NCBI GenBank assembly: GCA_045577455.1
Contig: JAZNIJ010000165.1
Location: 1 to 38,202, forward strand
Direction: 5' to 3'
Source of the DNA: SIG653 sp045577455
Lineage (GTDB): Bacteria; Bacillota; Clostridia; Oscillospirales; CAG-382
DNA length: 38,202 nt
In this document: positions 1 to 7,734 of the stretch, piece after piece
Position numbering within the stretch: position 1 is the first letter of the stretch
Layout: each line of letters begins with the position of its first letter
Notes under the pieces: generated by a model
The model's input: only the letters and a program-made list of their open reading frames with translations
Database searches by the model: none
Told to the model about the DNA's origin: nothing
Made by a program: the position numbers and the translations under genes

Positions 1-2
1 GC

Positions 3-59
3 GCCGGCAACATCACTTCCGCTGTCCGCGAGGGCTTTTACGCCGCAATGAACATCTAA
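3..59 (+). CDS. C-terminus of a probable FAD/NAD(P)-dependent oxidoreductase (partial)
   Basis: Only the last 18 codons and the TAA stop are in the window. The tail reads AGNITSAVREGFYAAMNI, which resembles the end of FAD-dependent oxidoreductases of the enoate reductase/Old Yellow Enzyme or thioredoxin-reductase type. In these families a G-N/D-x-x-S-A-V-x-x-G-x-x-A-A-x-x-I segment sits by the FAD at the C-terminus. The codons are noticeably more GC-rich than the rest of the window, which could reflect strong codon bias. The gene starts outside the window, so the family is a guess from one short motif. A chance open frame cannot be excluded. Confidence 0.35.
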   Translation, partial: AGNITSAVREGFYAAMNI

Positions 60-93
60 TTCGAAAAAATTTGCAAAAAGTGCAAAAAAACAC

Positions 94-122
94 TTGCATT
101 TTCTAAACAGCCGTGTTATTAT
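94..122 (+). promoter_or_regulatory. sigma-A promoter of tRNA-Arg
   Basis: The -35 box TTGCAT (94-99) and -10 box TATTAT (117-122) are separated by exactly 17 bp. The -10 box ends 14 bp before the first tRNA base. Three A-tracts (64-69, 75-79, 84-90) lie upstream at about one helical turn from each other, as in UP-element or bent-DNA promoters. Confidence 0.7.
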
Positions 123-136
123 AGCTAAGCTGTTAA

Positions 137-213
137 GCGCCGCTAGCTCAGCTGGATAGGGCGTCTGGCTACGGACCAGAAGGTCAGGAGTTCGAATCTC
201 TTGCGGCGTGCCA
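137..213 (+). tRNA. tRNA-Arg (anticodon ACG)
   Basis: The 77 nt fold as a complete cloverleaf. The acceptor GCGCCGC (137-143) pairs with GCGGCGT (203-209), with a G:T at the first pair. The D stem is GCTC/GGGC, the anticodon stem is TCTGG/CCAGA around loop CTACGGA (anticodon ACG), and the T arm is AGGAG TTCGAAT CTCTT. The discriminator is G and CCA is encoded. ACG, read as ICG after deamination, decodes CGU/CGC/CGA arginine codons. The gene has its own promoter and terminator. Confidence 0.97.
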
Positions 214-215
214 GG

Positions 216-250
216 AAAAACCTCTTTCGTCTTAGACGAAAGAGGTTTTT
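216..250 (+). terminator. Rho-independent terminator of tRNA-Arg
   Basis: A perfect 16-bp inverted repeat (216-231 with 235-250) encloses the loop TTA. The core CCTCTTTCGTC pairs with GACGAAAGAGG and the 3' arm ends in TTTTT. It begins three bases after the CCA end. The A-run at the 5' foot makes it potentially active in both directions. Confidence 0.95.
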
Positions 251-257
251 CAATTAT

Positions 258-430
258 ATCCGTTCCTTGCAGAACGGATGATATACCTGCGGTGTGATAT
301 CACTCTTCGAGTGATGATATACGCTTGGCGTATGAAGGGGACGGATATTATATCATGCTTGCGAAGCAAGTATATCATGCGGCGACAGCCGTATATCATA
401 TCGTGTTATCGATATTGCTTTGGGAGCAAG
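258..430. repeat. array of about eight short hairpins linked by ATATCAT-like spacers
   Basis: Successive short inverted repeats fill this stretch: ATCCGTTC/GAACGGAT (258-279), ATCACTC-TTC-GAGTGAT (299-315), ATACGC-TTG-GCGTAT (319-333), CTTGC-GAA-GCAAG (358-370), ATGCGGC/GCCGTAT (377-394), ATATCG/CGATAT (398-415) and TTGCT/AGCAA (415-429). An imperfect GATATACC-TGC-GGTGTGATATC lies at 280-301. Linkers repeat GATAT, TATATCAT or TGATGAT. GACGGATAT at 340-348 could pair long-range with ATATCCGTTC at 256-265. No ORF is supported. The element sits in the 3' flank of a tRNA gene and looks like a non-autonomous structured repeat or a structured RNA. It is not a CRISPR, because no repeat/spacer unit of constant length exists. 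Confidence 0.7.
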
Positions 431-462
431 TGATGATTCTGCTTGCAACATAAACAAACTAT

Positions 463-497
463 ACTCTCTTTTGCAAATTGATGCAGGAGAGTTTTTT
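463..497 (+). terminator. probable terminator after the hairpin array
   Basis: ACTCTC (463-468) pairs with GAGAGT (487-492). Within the loop TGCA (472-475) can pair with TGCA (482-485). A T-tract follows (GTTTTTTATTTT). It would terminate a transcript covering the hairpin array and insulates the next promoter. Apart from this and the array, 251-618 holds no recognisable gene. Confidence 0.6.
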
Positions 498-618
498 ATT
501 TTAAACCCTTGTTTTAATGGTTTACAATATAGCTAAAACCCAAAAAAAATGAATTATTGTAAATGCCAAAAAACTCCCCCGAAAAGCGAAAAAATTTGTA
601 AAAAATACGGTATTTCTA

Positions 619-647
619 TTGACAATCGTAAATACATATGGTAATAT
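619..647 (+). promoter_or_regulatory. sigma-A promoter of the cdaA operon
   Basis: A consensus -35 TTGACA (619-624), a 17-bp spacer and -10 TAATAT (642-647) lie about 43 bp before the cdaA start codon. The ribosome site AGGTGGGAGAAGG (668-680) follows in the short leader. Confidence 0.88.
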
Positions 648-689
648 TGTTTAATATCTGAAAGTATAGGTGGGAGAAGGTGAAAAGTT

Positions 690-1532
690 ATGGGAGCAGC
701 TTTGGATTTTTTCAAAAATTTGCTTCAAAGACTTAGTGTAATCGAGATAAAAGATATCGTTGATATTCTTGTTGTTGCGTTGATTTTTTTCTATGCAATT
801 AACTTTCTTCGTGAAAAACGAGCAATGAAAATTGTTGTTGGTATCGTTTGCGTGCTTTTACTTATGCTTGTTGCAAGCATATTTGAAATGAGTCTTCTTA
901 ACTTTTTACTTTCAAACATAAGCCAGGTTGGAATTATAGCAATTATTGTTGTTTTCCAGCCGGAGCTAAGAGGTGCGCTTGAGAAGGTTGGAAAGGGTGC
1001 AGGAAAATTCGGAAACCGTTTCAAAGGTCTGAATGAGTCTGAGGTTTCTGAGTTTCTTGGAGAGATTGTTAAAACTGCGTTTGAGCTTTCTGCAACAAAA
1101 ACAGGGGCGCTTATAGTTATTGAAAGAACTACCAACTTGGACAATATGATAAAAGACGGAACTGTTGTTGATGCAAAGGTTTCGCCCCGTATTTTGGGTA
1201 ACATATTTTACAATAAAGCACCTTTACATGATGGAGCCGTTATAATTCGTGATTTTCGCGTTTATATGGCAGGATGTGTTCTTCCTCTTTCAGAAGGAAA
1301 TGAAATGCTTAAAAATTTAGGAACAAGACATCGCGCAGGCGTTGGAATATCAGAGAAGAGCGATGCTGTTGTTATTATTGTTTCGGAGGAAACAGGAATC
1401 ATTTCTGTTGCTGTTGATGGCAGATTCACTCGTGGATTCACGGAAAAAAAGCTCATAGATTATATGGAAGAATTGTTTGTTAGTGATAATATAAAGAATG
1501 GGGGCAAAATCAAAGATGGAAGAAAAAAATAA
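690..1532 (+). CDS. cdaA: diadenylate cyclase CdaA (DacA family)
   Basis: Membrane enzyme that condenses two ATP into cyclic di-AMP, the second messenger controlling potassium/osmolyte transport and cell-wall homeostasis. The 280 residues match the usual CdaA length of about 273. Three membrane segments (about 22-40, 46-66 and 68-90) precede the cytoplasmic DAC domain. The catalytic motifs are intact: DGA at 181-183 (PLHDGAVI) and RHR at 213-215 (GTRHRAG). The ATG has a purine-rich ribosome site 9 bp upstream and a consensus promoter. The frame of the next gene, cdaR, overlaps the 3' end, which is the conserved cdaA-cdaR pairing. The glmM gene that normally follows in Firmicutes is not here. 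Confidence 0.96.
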   Translation: MGAALDFFKNLLQRLSVIEIKDIVDILVVALIFFYAINFLREKRAMKIVVGIVCVLLLMLVASIFEMSLLNFLLSNISQVGIIAIIVVFQPELRGALEKVGKGAGKFGNRFKGLNESEVSEFLGEIVKTAFELSATKTGALIVIERTTNLDNMIKDGTVVDAKVSPRILGNIFYNKAPLHDGAVIIRDFRVYMAGCVLPLSEGNEMLKNLGTRHRAGVGISEKSDAVVIIVSEETGIISVAVDGRFTRGFTEKKLIDYMEELFVSDNIKNGGKIKDGRKK

Positions 1533-2814
1533 GAATGAAATTGAATTGTCTCCCGAAGAAACAGAAAAAGAAGAACAGAAAAAAACTAAAAAGGTAGGCC
1601 CCAAGGGCTCAACTATTTTAACATTAGCGCTTTCCCTCCTTGCTTCAATTGTTATGTGGATAGTAGCAGTTGATTATGAAGCGGCGGATTATGAGAAAAC
1701 ATTCTTTAACATAGAAATTGAAATAAAGGGTAAAAGCGAGCTTTTCTCAGCAACTCAGCTTCAGGTAACATATGATGAGGCGTTGGCTGTTGATGTTTCT
1801 GTGAGGGGAAAAAGAGGTAAACTCTCATCACTTTCATCTTCCAGCTTTAAAGCGTATATTGATGTTTCAACTATAGAAAAAGAAGGCCCAAGCGATTTGC
1901 TTAATGTGGAGATAGAGCCAATAAACGGAGTTGAAATTATCAGCCAATCTTTAACGGGCGTTTCTGTTAAAGCCGAGCGAAGAATAAGAAAAGAAATGGA
2001 AATCATTCCTCAGCTTGGTATAGCACAGCTTGAAGGCGGTGTTGAATATAAGCTGTTATGTGATAGCCAAAGCGTTGTTATAACCGGTTCTGAAAGTGTT
2101 TTAAACAATATAACAAGCGTTATGGCAATTGTTAATCCAGAGCCAAAAAATATTTCGGCATCATTTAAAAGTCGCTGTGAAATAGTTTTACAGTCTGAGG
2201 TTGAAATAGATATGGAGTCGATTTCAATTTCACCATCACATTGCGATGTTGAAGTTGTTTTAACAAAGAAGAAAAGTGTTCCATTGCTTCCAATGATAGA
2301 TGGTGCATCCGGTGTAGAATACAATAAATCTTTCACAACGGAGATGAAAAAGATTGTAATTTGCGGTGAACCATTGGTTATAGATGAAATTGATGAGATT
2401 TATTATGATGTTTCATATCAACAGGTTCTTAATCTTCTTGGAACAGGAAAAAAACAATTTGATATTGAATGTGATATACTGTATCCCGAAAGTGTTTCAT
2501 CAATCGATAACTTGGAAAAGGTTAATGTAACGGTTTCCGAGGCATCGGCTAAAATTGTTGTTTCGGGAGAAAACATTGTTCTTGAAAATTGTCCAAAGGG
2601 TTTCTCTGCTTCTGTTGGAGATGTTGAAATCTCTATCAGTGGTCTTTATGAGGAAGTGAATAGAATAAAGGTTACAGATGTGTTAATCACGGTTGACCTT
2701 TCACAAAATGACCATCTTGACGGAACATACACAGGAGTTGTTCATATAAGCGATGCAAACGGCATTATATACGACAAAGAATGTATTGCCAATGTGGAAT
2801 ATAAGGTTATTTAA
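1498..2814 (+). CDS. cdaR: YbbR-domain protein CdaR, regulator of CdaA
   Basis: Single-pass membrane protein with an extracytoplasmic tail that binds CdaA and modulates c-di-AMP synthesis. A charged Lys/Glu-rich cytoplasmic N-terminus (1-37) is followed by one hydrophobic segment (about 40-58). The rest is a beta-rich region with repeated V-x-V and G-x-S-E-x-V-L patterns typical of several tandem YbbR domains. The start is uncertain. The first ATG overlaps cdaA by 35 bp and has no clear ribosome site. The ATG at 1516 has GGGGG 11 bp upstream and may be the real one; it would shorten the protein by 6 residues. The overlap implies translational coupling with cdaA. Confidence 0.9.
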   Translation: MGAKSKMEEKNKNEIELSPEETEKEEQKKTKKVGPKGSTILTLALSLLASIVMWIVAVDYEAADYEKTFFNIEIEIKGKSELFSATQLQVTYDEALAVDVSVRGKRGKLSSLSSSSFKAYIDVSTIEKEGPSDLLNVEIEPINGVEIISQSLTGVSVKAERRIRKEMEIIPQLGIAQLEGGVEYKLLCDSQSVVITGSESVLNNITSVMAIVNPEPKNISASFKSRCEIVLQSEVEIDMESISISPSHCDVEVVLTKKKSVPLLPMIDGASGVEYNKSFTTEMKKIVICGEPLVIDEIDEIYYDVSYQQVLNLLGTGKKQFDIECDILYPESVSSIDNLEKVNVTVSEASAKIVVSGENIVLENCPKGFSASVGDVEISISGLYEEVNRIKVTDVLITVDLSQNDHLDGTYTGVVHISDANGIIYDKECIANVEYKVI

Positions 2815-2873
2815 GATAGATGCAATTTTATAATTGACTCTTAACACATATTCCGGTGAAAAATAATTAAAGG

Positions 2874-2893
2874 CGGGGTAACCCGTCGGAGGG
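2874..2893 (+). promoter_or_regulatory. recJ ribosome site with a tetraloop hairpin directly upstream
   Basis: CGGAGGG (2887-2893) is a strong Shine-Dalgarno 7 bp before TTG at 2901, and it decides that unusual start. Immediately 5' of it is the small hairpin CGGG-GTAA-CCCG (2874-2885) with a GNRA-type loop. It could position or modulate ribosome access; that role is inferred. Confidence 0.55.
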
Positions 2894-2900
2894 TATAGTC

Positions 2901-4982
2901 TTGTATACAAAAAAGTGGATAATAACTAAAACGGATGAAGAAAAGATAAAATCACTTTCAGCAGAGCTGAAAATTCCTAATCTTGTTGCGAAAGTTCTTG
3001 TTTCAAGAGGGATTATTGAAAAAAAAGATGCAGAGAGATATTTAGGTTGTAGTTCTTCTGTGCTGTATGATCCGTTTTTACTAAAGGATATGGATAAAGC
3101 TGTTGCAAGAATTCAGCAAGCAATAGATAATAAAGAGAAAGTATGTATTTATGGGGACTACGATGTTGATGGAATAACATCAACCATAATTCTTCATAAG
3201 TTTTTGTCTGAAAAGGGAGTTGAATGTACATATTTTATTCCCGAAAGAATTCACGATGGATACGGCTTGAGCGCAGGTGCGCTTGAACGGCTTTCAAAAG
3301 AAGTGAGTTTAATTATAACCGTTGATACGGGAATTACTGCTATTGAAGAAGCATCCCTTGCAAAGAGCTTGGGAATTGATATGGTAATAACAGACCACCA
3401 TAGATATGGTGACGAAATTCCAGATGCGATTGCCGTTGTTAATCCTCATAGGCCAGATTGTGAATATCCGTTCAAAAACCTTGCGGGCGTTGGAGTTGTA
3501 TTTAAGCTCATCTGCGCATTAAACGGCGAAAACGGAACTCAGAAAGCACTTGAAAAATTTGGAGATATCGTTGCTATAGGAACAATTGCTGATGTTATGC
3601 CAATTGTTGATGAAAATCGATATATATCTGCATACGGTTTGGAGCTTTTAAAAACAACAGGAAATATTGGACTCAGGGCATTGATGGAAGAAGCAGGAGT
3701 TTGCAAAGACGGAGTTCCTGTTAAAAAGCTCAATTCCACCATTGTTGGATATGTTATTGCTCCAAGAATAAATGCGGCAGGAAGAATAACTTCTGCTCAC
3801 AGAGCCGCTGAGCTTTTGCTTTCAACAGAATGGAAAGAAGCAAAGGCAATAGCATCTGAGCTTTGCGAAATCAATAAACGCAGACAAGCGTTAGAAATGG
3901 AAATTTTTGCAGAAGCGTTGGTTCAGATAGAAGAAAAATGTAAGAACGACAGAGTTCTCGTTCTTTGTTCCGACGGTTGGCATCAGGGCGTTATAGGAGT
4001 TGTTGCTTCAAAAATTACAGAGAAATATTCTCTGCCGTCAATTCTTATCTCTTTTGATGGAGACTTGGGAAAGGGTTCCGGAAGAAGCATAAAGGGATTC
4101 AGCATTATGGATGCCATAAAAAATAGTGAGGAGCATCTCGTTAAATTTGGAGGCCACGAGCTTGCCGCCGGTCTTACTATAAGCAGAGATAAAATTGAAG
4201 ATTTTAGGCGCAGCATAAACGAATACGCAAAAGAGAATATGAATGAGGAAAGCACAATTCCGGTTGTTAATATAGATTGTGAAGTTTCTTTGGATGAGCT
4301 TACATTGAAAACCGTGAGAGAGCTTTCAATGCTCGAGCCATTCGGGTTGCAGAATCCTCAGCCCGTTTTCATAACCAAAAATGTAGAAATAGTTGATGTT
4401 GCTTCTATAAGCGACGGAAAGCATGTTAAATTTAAGGTAAAAGAAAAGGGAATGGGCGAATTTTTCTACAGCGTATATTTCGGTATGGCTCATGATAGCT
4501 TCAGATTCACATCAGGCGATGTTTGCGATATAGTTTATTCTGCTGAGATAAACGAGCATTTTAAAACTCACAGTGTTCAACTGTTTATAAAACAGGTTCG
4601 TCCTTGCGAAAGCGATAACGAGCATTTTGAGCAGGCGGAAAAATATATTGTTTCAAATGATGCTTTTCCTTATCCTACAGAGTATATACCAACAATAGAT
4701 GATTTCAGAATAGTATTCAAATATATGAAGAGCGAGTTTTCGCAAGGACATTCTCAAAGGATATCATTAACCCACTTGAGAAGGCGTGTTGCGAGAGAAG
4801 ACGGAAGCATGATACCACTTCCTGCGCTTAAGGTGATTCTTGAAGTATTTGAAGAGAATAATTTAGCCAAATGTAAATTCCATGGTGACGGATTTGTTGC
4901 TGAGGTTACAATGTTGCCGTCCGGAGGAAAGAAAATAGATTTAGAAAAATCTAAGATTTTGGCAAGGGTTAAAGGCAATTAA
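2901..4982 (+). CDS. recJ: single-stranded-DNA-specific exonuclease RecJ
   Basis: 5'-to-3' single-strand DNA exonuclease acting in RecF-pathway recombination and repair. The DHH-family motifs are all present: DYDVDG (86-91, metal ligands), VDTG (141-144), DHH (165-167), NPHRPDCEYPFKNLAG (181-196), APRINAAGR (287-295) and the DHHA1 glycine motif GGHELAAG (417-424). At 693 residues it is longer than the catalytic core, with a C-terminal OB-fold/extension as in other Firmicutes RecJ. The start is TTG, chosen from the excellent ribosome site 7 bp upstream; there is no competing ATG with a site. It lies 86 bp after cdaR and 11 bp before rel, so it is probably co-transcribed with both. Confidence 0.95.
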   Translation: MYTKKWIITKTDEEKIKSLSAELKIPNLVAKVLVSRGIIEKKDAERYLGCSSSVLYDPFLLKDMDKAVARIQQAIDNKEKVCIYGDYDVDGITSTIILHKFLSEKGVECTYFIPERIHDGYGLSAGALERLSKEVSLIITVDTGITAIEEASLAKSLGIDMVITDHHRYGDEIPDAIAVVNPHRPDCEYPFKNLAGVGVVFKLICALNGENGTQKALEKFGDIVAIGTIADVMPIVDENRYISAYGLELLKTTGNIGLRALMEEAGVCKDGVPVKKLNSTIVGYVIAPRINAAGRITSAHRAAELLLSTEWKEAKAIASELCEINKRRQALEMEIFAEALVQIEEKCKNDRVLVLCSDGWHQGVIGVVASKITEKYSLPSILISFDGDLGKGSGRSIKGFSIMDAIKNSEEHLVKFGGHELAAGLTISRDKIEDFRRSINEYAKENMNEESTIPVVNIDCEVSLDELTLKTVRELSMLEPFGLQNPQPVFITKNVEIVDVASISDGKHVKFKVKEKGMGEFFYSVYFGMAHDSFRFTSGDVCDIVYSAEINEHFKTHSVQLFIKQVRPCESDNEHFEQAEKYIVSNDAFPYPTEYIPTIDDFRIVFKYMKSEFSQGHSQRISLTHLRRRVAREDGSMIPLPALKVILEVFEENNLAKCKFHGDGFVAEVTMLPSGGKKIDLEKSKILARVKGN

Positions 4983-4993
4983 GGAAGAATTTT

Positions 4994-7174
4994 ATGAACT
5001 TGACCTTTAATGCGTTGAAAAATGCCATAACAGGTGCAAATGTTAATGTTGAAAAAATTGAAAGAGCTTTTGAATATGCAAAAAGAATGCATGAAGGGCA
5101 GTTTCGTCAATCGGGGGAACCGTATATAGTTCACCCTCTTTCGGTTGCGCTTATTTGTGCTGAGCTTAATATGGATACAGATTCTATATGCGCCGCATTG
5201 CTTCACGATGTAATTGAGGATTGCGGTGACAAAACAAGCCAAGCTGAAATTGAAAAAGAATTCGGCACAGAAGTTGCAATGATTGTTGACGGAATAACAA
5301 AGCTGGTTAATATCACCTTTGAAAATAAGCAAGAAGAAAATCTTGAAAACCTTCGTAAGATGTTTTTTGCAATGTCAAAGGATGTAAGGGTTATCTTTGT
5401 AAAGCTGGCGGACAGAGTTCATAATATGAGAACCCTTTCTCATAAGCGTGAGGAGCGTCAGCGTGCTATTGCTTTGGAAACAATGCATGTATATGCTCCC
5501 ATTGCTCACCGACTTGGTATCCACAGAATAAAGCAAGAGCTGGAAGACCTTGCCTTGCGGTATCTTGACCCAATTGGTTATAAGGAAATACAGCAAGCAG
5601 TTGAAAAGAAATTTGGCGAAAACAAGGATTTTCTTGAAATTGCAAAGATAAAGGTTGCTGAAAAGCTGTCAAAGTATAATCTGAAGTTTTCAATTGTAGG
5701 CAGAGTTAAAACAATATACAGCGTATATAAGAAAATATATAATCAGCATAAAGAGTTCGATGAAATATACGATTTCTATGCTATAAGGGTGCTTGTTGAT
5801 ACAGAGCTTGATTGTTATACAGCGCTTGGTATCGTTCACGAAGAATTCAATTTTATGCCGGGTAGATTTAAGGATTATATATCAACTCCGAAGCCAAATA
5901 TGTACCGTTCAATCCATACAACGGTTATAGGAAATAACGGTGTGCCATTTGAGGTGCAGTTCCGAACATGGGATATGCATCATACCGCAGAATATGGTCT
6001 TGCTGCCCATTGGAAATATAAGAGTGGCGAAACATCCCAGCAGAGTTTTGATGAAAAACTGCTTTGGATAAGAACCCTTCTTGATTCTGTTAATGATGTT
6101 GATGATCCCGATGAGTTTTTCCGTCCCTTGAAGGTGGATTTCTTTGAGGACGAAATCTTTGTATTTACCCCAAAGGGTGATGTTGTAAACCTTCCCAACG
6201 GTTCAACGCCAATAGATTTTGCATACCATATCCATTCCGCCGTAGGAAACCGAATGGTTGGAGCAAAGATAAACGGAAAAATAACTCCCATTGATACAGT
6301 TTTGCAAACGGGTGAGATTGTTGAAATAATAACATCATCCAATTCCAAAGGCCCTGGGCGTGATTGGGTTAAAATTGTAAGGTCGGGAGAAGCCAAAAAT
6401 AAAATCAGACAGTTCTTTAAAAAGGAACGCAGGGCAGAAAATATTGCAGTTGGTAAAAGTGAAATAGATAAAGAGCTTAGAAAATACGATAAGCATTTAT
6501 CGGAAGCCCAAAAAGAAGAAATTGTAAGAAATGTTTGCGAAAGAATAGGGGTTTCAGAGCCGGATGACCTTTATAACAATATTGGTTACGGTGGATTTTC
6601 CATTTCAAAAATAACCCTTAAGCTGAAGGACGAAGCAGACCGTGTTATTGGTAAAATTGAAGAAACAGACGATGTAAAGATTCCTGAAATTGTCAAGCCG
6701 GATAAACCGTCAAGCAATTCGGGTGTTATTGTTGATTCTGTTGGGAATCTTGAAGTTAAATTTGCAAAATGTTGCAGTCCGTTGCCGGGAGATAATATTA
6801 TTGGATTTGTTACTCGTGGCCATGGCGTTTCTATTCATAAATACGATTGCCCCAATGTTGTTCTTGGGCTGGAAAATCCGTCTCAGAAGGACAGATGGCT
6901 TGTTGCAACATGGTCGGGTAAGTCTGAAAGAGGTAAGAGTCGTTTCGAGGCAGGGCTTCGTGTGTTTGTTGAGAATGCCCCCGATGCATTTAAGAATCTT
7001 ACAATGGGTATAACAGCTCTTAATGTGGATATGACAGCGTTTTCCATAACGGAAGGGTCGGGTGTGCTTACCGCTGAAATTACTGTTAAATGTGAAAATC
7101 TTGATTCGCTTAATATTATTATGAGTGGCATAAGAAAAATCAAAGGAGTAATTTCGGTTAAAAGAGGAAATTAA
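4994..7174 (+). CDS. rel: bifunctional (p)ppGpp synthetase/hydrolase Rel
   Basis: Makes (p)ppGpp from ATP and GDP/GTP in the stringent response and hydrolyses it. The order is HD hydrolase domain (H47, HD at 71-72, LADRVHNM with D140), synthetase domain (GRVKTIYSVYKK near 236-247, YDFYAIRVLVD at 259-269, PGRFKDYISTPK at 289-300, SIHTTV at 306-311), TGS (about 387-447), a Cys-Cys zinc/RIS region (KCCSPLPGD) and a C-terminal ACT domain. The intact HD motif argues for a bifunctional Rel rather than a synthetase-only RelA. Length 726 is typical. The ATG follows recJ by 11 bp. Being in one apparent unit with cdaA places two nucleotide second-messenger synthases together. Confidence 0.96.
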   Translation: MNLTFNALKNAITGANVNVEKIERAFEYAKRMHEGQFRQSGEPYIVHPLSVALICAELNMDTDSICAALLHDVIEDCGDKTSQAEIEKEFGTEVAMIVDGITKLVNITFENKQEENLENLRKMFFAMSKDVRVIFVKLADRVHNMRTLSHKREERQRAIALETMHVYAPIAHRLGIHRIKQELEDLALRYLDPIGYKEIQQAVEKKFGENKDFLEIAKIKVAEKLSKYNLKFSIVGRVKTIYSVYKKIYNQHKEFDEIYDFYAIRVLVDTELDCYTALGIVHEEFNFMPGRFKDYISTPKPNMYRSIHTTVIGNNGVPFEVQFRTWDMHHTAEYGLAAHWKYKSGETSQQSFDEKLLWIRTLLDSVNDVDDPDEFFRPLKVDFFEDEIFVFTPKGDVVNLPNGSTPIDFAYHIHSAVGNRMVGAKINGKITPIDTVLQTGEIVEIITSSNSKGPGRDWVKIVRSGEAKNKIRQFFKKERRAENIAVGKSEIDKELRKYDKHLSEAQKEEIVRNVCERIGVSEPDDLYNNIGYGGFSISKITLKLKDEADRVIGKIEETDDVKIPEIVKPDKPSSNSGVIVDSVGNLEVKFAKCCSPLPGDNIIGFVTRGHGVSIHKYDCPNVVLGLENPSQKDRWLVATWSGKSERGKSRFEAGLRVFVENAPDAFKNLTMGITALNVDMTAFSITEGSGVLTAEITVKCENLDSLNIIMSGIRKIKGVISVKRGN

Positions 7175-7199
7175 AATGTACGGCTTAATGCCGTACATT
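7175..7199 (+). other. perfect 10-bp inverted repeat between rel and dtd
   Basis: AATGTACGGC (7175-7184) pairs perfectly with GCCGTACATT (7190-7199) around the loop TTAAT, one base after the rel stop. No U-tract follows, so it is not a classic terminator. It may be an mRNA-stabilising or processing hairpin, a weak attenuator, or a protein site. Confidence 0.6.
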
Positions 7200-7239
7200 C
7201 CTATGAAAAGGCATTTTTAAAAAGTGAGAGGTAACTGTT

Positions 7240-7671
7240 TTGGTTATAGTTGTGAGTCGTGTTTTCCGTGCCGCTTTAGATGCAGATGGCGAATTTATTT
7301 GTGAAATAGGAAAGGGGCTTTCCGCTTATGTTGGAATTGCTTCAACCGATACAGAAGAAATTGTTAAAAAAGGTGCTCAAAAGGTTGCAAATCTGAGAAT
7401 CTTTCCAAATGAAGAAGGCAAAATGAGCAATTCTGTTAAGGATATTGGCGGCGAAGTGCTTGCTGTTTCAAATTTCACCCTCTGTGCAAACACAAGAAGC
7501 AGAAGACCGGATTTTATGGGTGCTGCAAGACCTGAAATAGCAAAAGATTTATTTGACCTTTTTGTTAGTGAGCTTTCAAAGGAAGTTAAAACAAAATGCG
7601 GTGTCTTTGGAGCACATATGGAAATAGATTCCCGTCTTGATGGCCCTGTTAATATTGTTATCAATTTGTAA
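7240..7671 (+). CDS. dtd: D-aminoacyl-tRNA deacylase
   Basis: Hydrolyses D-aminoacyl-tRNA (and Gly-tRNA-Ala), recycling mischarged tRNA. The 143 residues fit the family (about 145-150). The N-terminus VVSRVFRAAL corresponds to the VVQRVSRA strand. SNFTL at 77-81 holds the active-site Thr, with Asn where Gln is usual. RRPDF (88-92) and DGPVNI (134-139) form the Gly-Pro chiral-proofreading motif, with Asn in place of the usual Thr after Val. The start is TTG with AGAGGT 7 bp upstream. The rel-dtd-hemZ order is common in Firmicutes and supports the call. Confidence 0.92.
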   Translation: MVIVVSRVFRAALDADGEFICEIGKGLSAYVGIASTDTEEIVKKGAQKVANLRIFPNEEGKMSNSVKDIGGEVLAVSNFTLCANTRSRRPDFMGAARPEIAKDLFDLFVSELSKEVKTKCGVFGAHMEIDSRLDGPVNIVINL

Positions 7672-7734
7672 TTCATTATTTGAAAAATTAAAATTGCTTA
7701 TCCCCCATAATACATAGTATAAGGATGAAGAAAA

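Noticed and set aside
258..430. CRISPR or integron-like array
   Set aside because: The hairpins vary in sequence and spacing, with no fixed repeat length and no integrase or cas gene nearby.
2834..2862. Promoter of recJ (TTGACT)
   Set aside because: The hexamer at 2834 has only TGAAAA at the proper -10 distance, too poor to call.
6710..7198. 162-residue - strand open frame at the end of rel
   Set aside because: Antisense to the Rel RIS/ACT region with no ribosome site; low-complexity Asn/Lys/Ile-rich shadow.
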